Shown in pieces: positions 35,467 through 42,214 of a DNA stretch of 42,214 nt. The stretch comes from Gammaproteobacteria bacterium (lineage in GTDB: Bacteria > Pseudomonadota > Gammaproteobacteria > AKS1), in the NCBI GenBank assembly GCA_027006175.1, contig JALTKS010000028.1:28268-70481 (forward strand). Reading direction: 5' to 3'. Made by a program: the position numbers and the translations under genes. Under the pieces are notes generated by a model. It did no database searches. It worked only from the letters and a program-made list of their open reading frames with translations, and was not told the origin of the DNA. Each line of letters opens with the position of its first letter. The stretch's first letter is position 1.

Positions 35467-36210
35467 GTGGTCAGTGTTTTAAACAAAGCAAATAAACTTG
35501 GCGATTCCGTATTCCGGCAAATGCTCGCCGTTCTTCTCGGGTTGATGACTGTTTCCGCTCAAGCCGCTGAATATCATGACCTCCAGGACATCCGGCTCAG
35601 TAGTGAAAATTTTCTTCGTGCCCAACTCGGTGTTGATGCAAACGATGAAGATATTCAAGTAAAAGCGGACAGCATGGATTATCGATTACGCCTGGCGCAA
35701 TGTGGCAGCGAACTAAAAACCAACCTACCACAAGGGCGTAAGCTTCAAGGCCGCGTTGCTGTTGGTGTACGTTGTACCGATGAAAAACGTCGCTGGTCAA
35801 TTTTTGTGCCCGTGACGATCACTCAATTTGCAGATGTTATTGTGACAACTGAAATGGTATCCCAAGGTGAATTTCTCAAAGCGAGTCAAGTTAAACTCGA
35901 AAAACGCTCACTGAGTCTTTTACAAAATGGCTATCTAAAGTCATTAGATCAAGCCGTTGGTCAACAGTTAAAAACAACCTTGGCAAAAGGACTCGTTATC
36001 AAACCTAACCAGTTAAATCGACCTTATGCAATCAAATTTGGACAAAACGTCAATCTTTTGGCGAAAAGTAAGCTGATTTCCGTCAGAATCAAGGGGAAAG
36101 CATTATCAAATGCCCGAATAGGCGATAGAATTAGGGTTAAAAACACCTCAACAAACAAAATAGTAGAAGGAACAGTAACTTACAACGGGTTTGTTGAAAT
36201 TAAGCTATAA
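35467..36210 (+). CDS. flgA: Flagellar P-ring assembly chaperone FlgA
   Basis: Periplasmic chaperone needed for FlgI to form the P ring. The frame is open from 35374, but the sigma-54 promoter lies within that stretch. I chose the GTG at 35467, which follows GGAG by 8 bases and gives 247 residues, including a signal peptide ending near SAQAAE. The mature protein shows the FlgA C-terminal SAF-like domain: SQGEFLKASQVKLEKRSL, then LAKGLVIKPNQLNRPYAIKFGQNVNLLAK, and the end RIRVKNTSTNKIVEGTV. It is the first gene of flgA-flgM-flgN. Confidence 0.94.
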   Translation: MVSVLNKANKLGDSVFRQMLAVLLGLMTVSAQAAEYHDLQDIRLSSENFLRAQLGVDANDEDIQVKADSMDYRLRLAQCGSELKTNLPQGRKLQGRVAVGVRCTDEKRRWSIFVPVTITQFADVIVTTEMVSQGEFLKASQVKLEKRSLSLLQNGYLKSLDQAVGQQLKTTLAKGLVIKPNQLNRPYAIKFGQNVNLLAKSKLISVRIKGKALSNARIGDRIRVKNTSTNKIVEGTVTYNGFVEIKL

Positions 36211-36235
36211 AAGGCATTTTTTTGACTAAAATAAC

Positions 36236-36262
36236 TAAAGTTTTATCAATAGCGGTCGTTAC
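36236..36262 (+). promoter_or_regulatory. Possible sigma-28 promoter of flgMN
   Basis: TAAAGTTT (36236-36243, perfect -35) is followed after exactly 11 bases by GTCGTTAC, which matches GCCGATAA at five of eight positions. The predicted start near 36269 is about 29 bases before flgM. A sigma-28 promoter for its own anti-sigma factor is known in enterobacteria. Confidence 0.58.
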
Positions 36263-36297
36263 ATAAGACATAGAAATGAGAATTGGAGTAAATAGCA

Positions 36298-36618
36298 ATG
36301 CCAATTGAAATTACAGGTCAGAATAATAAACCGGTACAAACGGATCGAGGGACTCGCCCTGAGAATAATGTGGGTCGTTCTGAGCCCACTGTTGCTCAAC
36401 AAAACAGCAGTGGGAGATCATCGACTGCCGATACCGTTAGTTTAACGGAAACATCTGCTCAGTTAAGAAGCATCGAAAGTAGTCTAGCTGCACTGCCCGT
36501 TGTAGACACACAACGTGTTGAGTCCATCAAACAAGCTATCGCCGATGGAAGTTATCAGATTGATGCACAAACTGTTGCCGATAAACTCATCGACTTTGAA
36601 GCAACACTGGATAGATAA
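36298..36618 (+). CDS. flgM: Anti-sigma-28 factor FlgM
   Basis: Binds and holds FliA (sigma-28) until the hook-basal body is finished, then leaves the cell through the export channel. The 106-residue product has a disordered, Asn/Gln/Ser-rich N-terminal half and the conserved C-terminal sigma-binding region ([32 protein letters not shown]). GGAG lies 9 bases before the ATG. It lies 87 bases after flgA and 2 bases before flgN. Confidence 0.95.
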   Translation: MPIEITGQNNKPVQTDRGTRPENNVGRSEPTVAQQNSSGRSSTADTVSLTETSAQLRSIESSLAALPVVDTQRVESIKQAIADGSYQIDAQTVADKLIDFEATLDR

Positions 36619-36620
36619 AG

Positions 36621-37109
36621 ATGACAAATACACTCAGTACTGATTATTTAGCGGACTACCTTGAAAAGGGACTTGAGCGAGCACAGCATTTATTATCATT
36701 GCTGCAAGATGAACGTAATGTGCTCTCTAAGAATGATAGTTCTGCACTTGAAAATATTACGAACAGCAAGGAAGAGCTTGCTGAAGCAATTCAAATCAGT
36801 ACTCGACAGTGTAGACAATATTTACAACAAGCTGGCTTCGGTGATAACAGTCAGAGCTTAAGTGAGTATATCAAGATGTGTTCCGAACCCTTTGCAACAA
36901 AATTCGAACCAATGTGGCATAACCTGCAATCAATACTAAAACAATGCCAGGAAGAAAACCGTATTAATGGAAAATTAATCAATAGTTCACAGCGTAGAAT
37001 AAAACAAGCCCTTTCTATTTTACAGGGACAGCCAGTTGACGAAGATCTTTATGGTAGTGGTGGAAAATCGGTTACTAGCTCTTTAGGTAATTCACTTACT
37101 CACGCCTGA
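36621..37109 (+). CDS. flgN: Flagellar export chaperone FlgN
   Basis: Cytoplasmic helical chaperone for the junction proteins FlgK and FlgL. The 162-residue product is rich in long helices (LEKGLERAQHLLSLLQDERNVLSKNDSSALENITNSKEELAEAIQ in pattern) and has the C-terminal NRINGKLINSSQRRIKQALSILQG region typical of FlgN. It starts 2 bases after flgM with little ribosome-binding sequence of its own, so it is probably coupled. The sequence family is loose, but position after flgM settles the call. Confidence 0.93.
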   Translation: MTNTLSTDYLADYLEKGLERAQHLLSLLQDERNVLSKNDSSALENITNSKEELAEAIQISTRQCRQYLQQAGFGDNSQSLSEYIKMCSEPFATKFEPMWHNLQSILKQCQEENRINGKLINSSQRRIKQALSILQGQPVDEDLYGSGGKSVTSSLGNSLTHA

Positions 37110-37143
37110 CAACTGCGCGGAAACGATGCGCCTACTATAAACA

Positions 37144-37860
37144 ATGATAAACGAACAGTCCGACGATAACATATCAAAACCTAGCCTTATGGCCGCACAT
37201 CTGGGGCGACTACAACGCGAACACCTCCTTGTGAGTATTGGTATAAGTGGCACAAAAAACGCTTTTAATAGTATGCTTGTCGATGTTGATGCAAATAATC
37301 ACACGATGTTACTCGATGTATTACATCCTGAACCAGCGCACCAACAACTCATGAAGAAAAGAAACTTTGTATTTAATGTTATTCATGAAGGTGTGAAAAT
37401 AAGTTTTAAGGGTGCTGTCAAAAAACTTGTCGAAGATGATGGTAAACCTGCTTATCTTATCGACTTTCCCGATAACCTTGTTTATCAACAGCGACGACAA
37501 TATTTTCGTGCACCTATATGTAAAGATATGATATTACCCATCACTCTAACTGATACAGAAAATGAAGTTAATTTTGAAGGAATTATAAATAATGTATCGC
37601 GAGGTGGGTTATGCTTGCAGTTTGATCATAATGTAAAATTTGACTTTAAAAAATTCGCGCTATTGTCCGGAAAATTTCACACTGATGCAAACATCGAGAT
37701 TATTTGTGATCTTGAGATACGCAATATAACAAACGATTCTGTTCATCGACATACAATAGTTGGGGTACAGTTCAAAAACCTGAACAAATTACATAAACGT
37801 CATATTCAACATTTTGCATTAAACATGGAACGTCGGATGCTAAAACGAAAACGAGCGTGA
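37144..37860 (+). CDS. ycgR: c-di-GMP-binding flagellar brake protein (YcgR type)
   Basis: PilZ effector that slows the motor when c-di-GMP is high. An N-terminal YcgR-N domain (residues 15-110) is followed by a PilZ domain (112-230). The ligand-binding residues are intact: Arg118 and Arg122 in QQRRQYFRAP and the Asn150-Val-Ser152-Arg-Gly-Gly155 motif. Length 238, normal. No clear ribosome-binding site precedes the ATG, though a TATAAA lies six bases upstream. It follows flgN by 34 bases and probably shares its transcript. It ends one base from the convergent efflux gene. Confidence 0.94.
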   Translation: MINEQSDDNISKPSLMAAHLGRLQREHLLVSIGISGTKNAFNSMLVDVDANNHTMLLDVLHPEPAHQQLMKKRNFVFNVIHEGVKISFKGAVKKLVEDDGKPAYLIDFPDNLVYQQRRQYFRAPICKDMILPITLTDTENEVNFEGIINNVSRGGLCLQFDHNVKFDFKKFALLSGKFHTDANIEIICDLEIRNITNDSVHRHTIVGVQFKNLNKLHKRHIQHFALNMERRMLKRKRA

Positions 37861-37861
37861 C

Positions 37862-40800
37862 TTAACTGGATTTATGCTGTCTGTACAAATATGCGTAATA
37901 TAGAATCGGTATCACTATTAACGTTAACAGCGTTGAAACTAGAATACCAAAAATAAGTGCCACCGCTAATCCACCAAAAATAGGATCATCAATAATAAAT
38001 AATGCACCCAACATAGCGGCGAGCCCGGTTAAAATAATGGGCTTAGACCGTACCGCACCGGCATTAATAACGGCCTCGTCTAATGACAAACCCTCAGCGA
38101 TTGTTTCATTTATAAAATCAACTAATAGAATAGAGTTACGCACAATGATCCCGGCAAGCGCAATCATTCCTATCATTGATGTAGCGGTGAACTGAATACC
38201 TAATAAGGCATGTCCTGGCATAACACCAATAATCGTCAATGGGATCGGTGCCATAATAATCAATGGCACAACATAAGAACGAAATTGCGCAACAACCAGT
38301 AAATAAATTAATATCATTCCAACAGCATAGGCAATACCCATGTCCCTGAAGGTTTCATAAGTGATCTGCCACTCGCCATCCCACTTCATACTGTAATCAT
38401 GCGGATGCTCAGGTTGTTGCACCAGGTATTGCTTAACACCTTTGTCCTTCAGTGTTTCAAAAATTTCAAACATCCCATATAAAGGGCTATCTAATTCACC
38501 AGAAACATCTGCCGTAACATACACAACTGGCAACATATCTTTATGATAAATAGCATTTTCGAGCCTTACTTTTTTAAACGTGACAACTTCAGATAAACTA
38601 ATCAGCACGCCGTTTGTATTACGAACCTTTATCGCGGCTATTTCTGCAATATCTGATTTGCTTTGTCTGGAAAATTCAACGCGAACAGGAATCGGATATT
38701 TAGCGTGATTATCATGTAAATAACTGACGTCCTCACCCTGTAGCGCAGCGCGAATTGCTGTCACTATTTGTTTTTGAGCAAGACCTAATTGTGCCGCTCG
38801 CGCTCGATCAATATCGACAGACCAACGTAAAGTATCCGCTTCAATAGAATCATCGATATCCGTAATATTGTTAGTTGCCGAAAAACTCTCTCTAATTTTT
38901 TTTGCCATCTTGATTTGACCGGCATAATCAATGCCATACACTTCTGCAACCAGTGGAGAATAAACCGGTGGACCGGGCGGTACTTCAACAACTTTTACAT
39001 TTGCGTTAAAGCGCCTTGCTATAACATTTAATGGCTCACGTAAATCGGATGCTATATCGTGACTTTTCCTGTCACGCTGTGATTTATCAACCAGGTTAAC
39101 CTGAATGTCGGCAACATTATCACCACTACGTAAATAATACTGTCTCACCAGGCCATTAAAGTTTATGGGTGAAGCCGTACCAACATAGGCCTGAAAATCA
39201 CTCACCTCAGGCACTACTCTGATTTCATTACTTAACTCTTTTACGACACGCGCTGTTTGTTCCAGGCTCGTGCCTTCTGGCATATCAATAACAACCTGAA
39301 ATTCAGATTTATTATCAAATGGTAGCATCTTCAAAATAACGAATTTAAACCCAACCAATGAGATAGAGATACCGATTAAGACAATAATCGTTAACCATAA
39401 TTTATTTCGATTCTTGCTCCCTGCAGATTTATTCAAGAACGGACCTAAATAACGTTCGAAAAGAAAATATACTTTGTTCTTACTGGTGTCATCTTTAGGC
39501 TGATGTATCTTTCCATCTTTTAAAATCAGATGTGTTAGCCAGGGTGTTAAAACAAAGGCAACCACTAAAGAAATTAGCATACCAATACTGGCGTTAATCG
39601 GTATTGGGCTCATATAAGGTCCCATCAAACCAGTGACGAACGCCATTGGTAACAGCGCGGCGATCACGGTAAAGGTTGCCAGTATCGTAGGGCCACCGAC
39701 TTCATCAACAGCGACAGGAATCGAGTCAACCAATGAGCGTTTACCCATAACAATATGTCGATGAATATTTTCTACAACAACAATGGCATCATCAACCAGG
39801 ATACCAATTGAGAAAATCAACGCAAACAGAGAAACACGGTTAAGCGTAAAGCCCCATGCCCATGATGCAAATAAGGTCATTGCAAGTGTAATAATAACTG
39901 CTGTACCGACAATAATGGCTTCACGCCAACCTAGCGTCAAAAGAACCAATAAAACCACAAAGGCGGTTGCAAACATTAACTTACCAATCAGGGTTTGCGC
40001 CTTATCATTTGCAGTCGCACCATAATTTCGCGTTAAGGTTCCATGAATACCCTCAGGTACAATGGCTCCTAGCAAACTATCAAAACGCTTAATCACCTGC
40101 TCTGAAATATCAACCGCATTTGTGCCTGATTGTTTCGCAATCGCAATCGTAACGGCTGGAAAATCTCCTTGCGCTGTTATTCCTTTACTTGCAGAGGCTG
40201 CCGCCGTACCAAACCACACATATTGGTTTGGGTCGTCTGCTCCCAATGAAATATTTGCTATATCTTCAAGATAAACCGGCGAACCATTTCGCATAGAAAC
40301 AATTAATTTTTTAACTTCTTCTATGTTGGTTAACCACTTTCCAGATCGAACCGGAATGCTAATATTATTGTTGGTAATAGTACCGACATTATCAGCACTG
40401 TTCGCTGCTAACAGCGCTTGCCGGAGATCTTGTAAATCAATGTTATAAGCAGCTAACTGTTGTGGTTCTATTTTTATATTAACGACACGGGGAGCACCGC
40501 CAATCGTATAAATATCACGCGTACCCGGCACACGTTTTAATTCTGTTTCAACACTGTGTGCGATACGTAACAACTCTTCTGATGTTATATTTTTATCTTC
40601 ACTCCATAATGTACCTGTCACAATCGGTACATCATCAATTCCCTGTGGTTTAATTAATGGTTGTCCTACCCCGAGGTTCGCAGGTAACCAATCTCGATTT
40701 GAATACACCGCGTTATACAAACGAACAATCGCCTGCGTTCTATCCTCCCCAACCTTAAATTGGACTGATAACACAGCCATTCCATCACGAGACACGGAAT

Positions 40801-41062
40801 AGATATGTTCAACGCCTTCTATTTCAGATAGAACCTGCTCTGCCGAGGTTGTGACTAAATGCTCGACTTCTGTGGCAGTGGCACCGGGATAAGGAATAAA
40901 TACATCAGCAAACGTCACACTTATTTGAGGCTCTTCTTCTCGTGGTGTAATAGAAATAGCAAATATCCCTAATAACAAACCAACCAGGCCAAGTAACGGC
41001 GTAATCTCAGACAATAAAAAACTACGCGCAATACGCCCAGAAATACCGAGTTTCTCGCTCAT
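37862..41062 (-). CDS. RND efflux transporter, inner-membrane pump (AcrB/HAE1-like)
   Basis: Proton-driven exporter of hydrophobic or toxic compounds. The 1066-residue product has the twofold RND layout: a helix at 20-40, a large periplasmic loop, a helix bundle around 365-520, a second helix near 560-580, a second loop, and a final bundle. The proton-relay aspartates Asp424 and Asp425 are present in GILVDDAIVVVENIHRH. The periplasmic motifs FIPYPGATATEVEHLVTTSAEQ and EGTSLEQTARVV fit hydrophobe or multidrug members rather than heavy-metal types. The substrate cannot be read. It overlaps the adaptor gene by four bases; no outer-membrane partner is in the window. Confidence 0.94.
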   Translation of the reverse strand: MSEKLGISGRIARSFLLSEITPLLGLVGLLLGIFAISITPREEEPQISVTFADVFIPYPGATATEVEHLVTTSAEQVLSEIEGVEHIYSVSRDGMAVLSVQFKVGEDRTQAIVRLYNAVYSNRDWLPANLGVGQPLIKPQGIDDVPIVTGTLWSEDKNITSEELLRIAHSVETELKRVPGTRDIYTIGGAPRVVNIKIEPQQLAAYNIDLQDLRQALLAANSADNVGTITNNNISIPVRSGKWLTNIEEVKKLIVSMRNGSPVYLEDIANISLGADDPNQYVWFGTAAASASKGITAQGDFPAVTIAIAKQSGTNAVDISEQVIKRFDSLLGAIVPEGIHGTLTRNYGATANDKAQTLIGKLMFATAFVVLLVLLTLGWREAIIVGTAVIITLAMTLFASWAWGFTLNRVSLFALIFSIGILVDDAIVVVENIHRHIVMGKRSLVDSIPVAVDEVGGPTILATFTVIAALLPMAFVTGLMGPYMSPIPINASIGMLISLVVAFVLTPWLTHLILKDGKIHQPKDDTSKNKVYFLFERYLGPFLNKSAGSKNRNKLWLTIIVLIGISISLVGFKFVILKMLPFDNKSEFQVVIDMPEGTSLEQTARVVKELSNEIRVVPEVSDFQAYVGTASPINFNGLVRQYYLRSGDNVADIQVNLVDKSQRDRKSHDIASDLREPLNVIARRFNANVKVVEVPPGPPVYSPLVAEVYGIDYAGQIKMAKKIRESFSATNNITDIDDSIEADTLRWSVDIDRARAAQLGLAQKQIVTAIRAALQGEDVSYLHDNHAKYPIPVRVEFSRQSKSDIAEIAAIKVRNTNGVLISLSEVVTFKKVRLENAIYHKDMLPVVYVTADVSGELDSPLYGMFEIFETLKDKGVKQYLVQQPEHPHDYSMKWDGEWQITYETFRDMGIAYAVGMILIYLLVVAQFRSYVVPLIIMAPIPLTIIGVMPGHALLGIQFTATSMIGMIALAGIIVRNSILLVDFINETIAEGLSLDEAVINAGAVRSKPIILTGLAAMLGALFIIDDPIFGGLAVALIFGILVSTLLTLIVIPILYYAYLYRQHKSS

Positions 41063-42114
41063 TGTTTGCTACTGCCCTTCAGTAAAATACCTGCGGCAAC
41101 AGGATCAAGTGCGACCTGTTCTCCTGCTTCAAGTCCAGCATGAATTTCAATATGCCCATCACTGTATTGTCTTCCTGTCTTCACATAGCGAAATGAAATA
41201 TCGGCTCCCTTAACAACAAAGACACCGGTAACTTCACCCCGATATACCAGTGCACCGGCAGGCAGAATTAATCTTTTTTGTGTGCCAATATCGAGTTCCA
41301 GTTTTACAAACATGCCCGGATATAAACCATGTTGCCCTTCGTCTAATTCAACACGAATCTTAAAGCTATGCGCCTGATTATCGGCAATAGGAAAAATCGT
41401 CAATTGCTTGCCTGCGACAGGCGGTTGTTCCACATTAGGTAGAATAACCCGCGCCGGACAACAACCATTACGTAGTAATGAAATTAAATTTTGCGGCACC
41501 GTTGCAACAACACGTAACTGGTTCAAGGATATCCCTGTCATCAATGCTGCACCGATAGAAGGTGTTTCACCTAATTCCACATAACGTTTCGTCACAATAC
41601 CACTGTATGGTGCACGAACAATGGTTTGCTCAATTTCCTGTTTTGCCTCAACGACTCGACTTTGGGATTGTTTTTTTCTTTCCAGCGTCCCTTTATAAGC
41701 TGCTTTTGCCTTATCCAGGACAGCCTTGGCAACTAGTTTTTTAGCATATATGTCTCGAATACGATTAAATTCAATTTCTGCATCCTTACTCGCCACCACC
41801 ATTTCACGTAACTGTGCCTGAGCCTGTGCAAGGCGGGCGCGTTGCTTGGTATCTTTAAAGCGAAGTAGCACAACGCCCTGTTCAACATAATCATCTACAT
41901 CAAAATTAATCTCAATAATTTGCTCAGAAACCTGCGCGGCAATCGTTGACTTGTTAACGGCTTCCACTGTTGCATCAAAACGGCGTTGAAGTGGGATGTT
42001 TTTATACTCAACCTCTTCTAGTAATAAGGCTGCTGCATTACCCTGAGCAATACCTACCGATGGAGAGAGCAAGGAACTAAGAAAGACAAACAAGCAATAT
42101 TTTAATCGCCACAT
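41059..42114 (-). CDS. RND efflux periplasmic adaptor (membrane fusion protein)
   Basis: Bridges the RND pump and an outer-membrane channel. The 351-residue product has an N-terminal signal peptide (likely cleaved after GIAQ, about residue 24) without a lipobox. It then shows a split lipoyl domain (TIAAQVSEQIIEINFDVDDYVEQGVVLLRF and VRAPYSGIVTKRYVELGE), an alpha-helical hairpin at about 85-155, a beta-barrel domain, and a C-terminal membrane-proximal domain. It starts about 30 bases after a predicted sigma-70 promoter and is coupled to the pump gene by an ATGA overlap. Confidence 0.93.
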   Translation of the reverse strand: MWRLKYCLFVFLSSLLSPSVGIAQGNAAALLLEEVEYKNIPLQRRFDATVEAVNKSTIAAQVSEQIIEINFDVDDYVEQGVVLLRFKDTKQRARLAQAQAQLREMVVASKDAEIEFNRIRDIYAKKLVAKAVLDKAKAAYKGTLERKKQSQSRVVEAKQEIEQTIVRAPYSGIVTKRYVELGETPSIGAALMTGISLNQLRVVATVPQNLISLLRNGCCPARVILPNVEQPPVAGKQLTIFPIADNQAHSFKIRVELDEGQHGLYPGMFVKLELDIGTQKRLILPAGALVYRGEVTGVFVVKGADISFRYVKTGRQYSDGHIEIHAGLEAGEQVALDPVAAGILLKGSSKQ

Positions 42115-42150
42115 GTTTTTGATTTCCGATGAAATATAAAATAAGCGCTA

Positions 42151-42180
42151 ATTATACGCGGTGAAAATAACCTAACACAA
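42151..42180 (-). promoter_or_regulatory. Probable sigma-70 promoter of the efflux pair
   Basis: On the minus strand a perfect TATAAT (42151-42156) lies 18 bases after TTGTGT (42175-42180). The -10 is strong and the -35 modest. The predicted start near 42144 leaves a leader of about 30 bases. No operator-like palindrome is obvious in the remaining bases. Confidence 0.6.
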
Positions 42181-42214
42181 TTAATACCTGAAATAGATAC
42201 CACACATAAAAAAA

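Noticed and set aside
1-42214. Mobile elements, CRISPR arrays, tRNA or rRNA genes, or a novel defence or biosynthetic system
   Set aside because: I saw no transposase, integrase, regularly spaced repeats or RNA-gene signatures. Every sizeable frame on the coding strands is accounted for by flagellar, chemotaxis or efflux genes.

Overview
The window is one contiguous polar-flagellum and chemotaxis locus of a gammaproteobacterium, followed at its right end by an unrelated RND efflux pair. Three things point to Gammaproteobacteria: the FlrA/FlrB/FlrC (FleQ/FleS/FleR-type) sigma-54 cascade, the fliEFGHIJKLMNOPQR order, and consensus sigma-54 and sigma-28 promoters. DNA is moderately AT-rich. No gene fixes the genus; a marine Thiotrichales/Methylophaga/Cycloclasticus-like or Vibrio/Pseudomonas-related lineage is only a guess.

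Layout, left to right. Positions 1-4182 (minus strand) hold fliR (cut by the left edge), fliQ, fliP, fliO, fliN, fliM and fliL: export gate, C-ring and FliL, read from a sigma-54 promoter at 4215-4231. Positions 4432-5631 hold fliK (hook-length control) with its own sigma-54 promoter. Positions 5686-11178 hold fliJ, I, H, G, F, E (export ATPase complex, rotor, MS ring). Positions 11209-13806 hold flrC and flrB behind a sigma-54 promoter at 13855-13870; because I see no promoter before fliE, flrBC-fliEFGHIJ may be one unit. Positions 13936-15375 hold the master regulator flrA, with a palindrome-rich 282-base upstream region. Positions 15658-21568 hold an atypical PilZ gene, fliT, fliS, fliD, flaG and one flagellin, fliC; fliC and probably fliS have sigma-28 promoters and fliD a likely sigma-54 promoter. 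Positions 21865-33316 hold flgL, K, J, I, H, G, F, E, D, C, B (rod, hook, rings, junction) behind a consensus sigma-54 promoter. cheR and cheV follow (33485-35307) with a sigma-28-like promoter back to back with the sigma-54 promoter of the plus-strand group flgA, flgM, flgN and a YcgR-type c-di-GMP brake (35467-37860). Last, convergent to ycgR, is a two-gene RND pump (37862-42114).

How it works together (inference from family knowledge): FlrA with sigma-54 would start flrBC and the early basal-body genes. FlrB would phosphorylate FlrC, which with sigma-54 would activate the fliK, fliL, flgB, flgA and fliD promoters. Once the hook is complete FlgM is exported, freeing sigma-28 for fliC, fliST, flgM and cheVR. 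FliA, FlhA/B/F/G, the CheA/Y/Z core and the stator genes are not in the window. I found no mobile element, CRISPR array, tRNA or rRNA, and no wholly new system. The most interesting signals are regulatory: a hairpin that hides the fliK ribosome-binding site but is cut off by fliK's own sigma-54 promoter, overlapping hairpins between flgH and flgI, a FleQ-box-like palindrome upstream of flrA, and unusually large filament-junction proteins that seem to share a repeated module.
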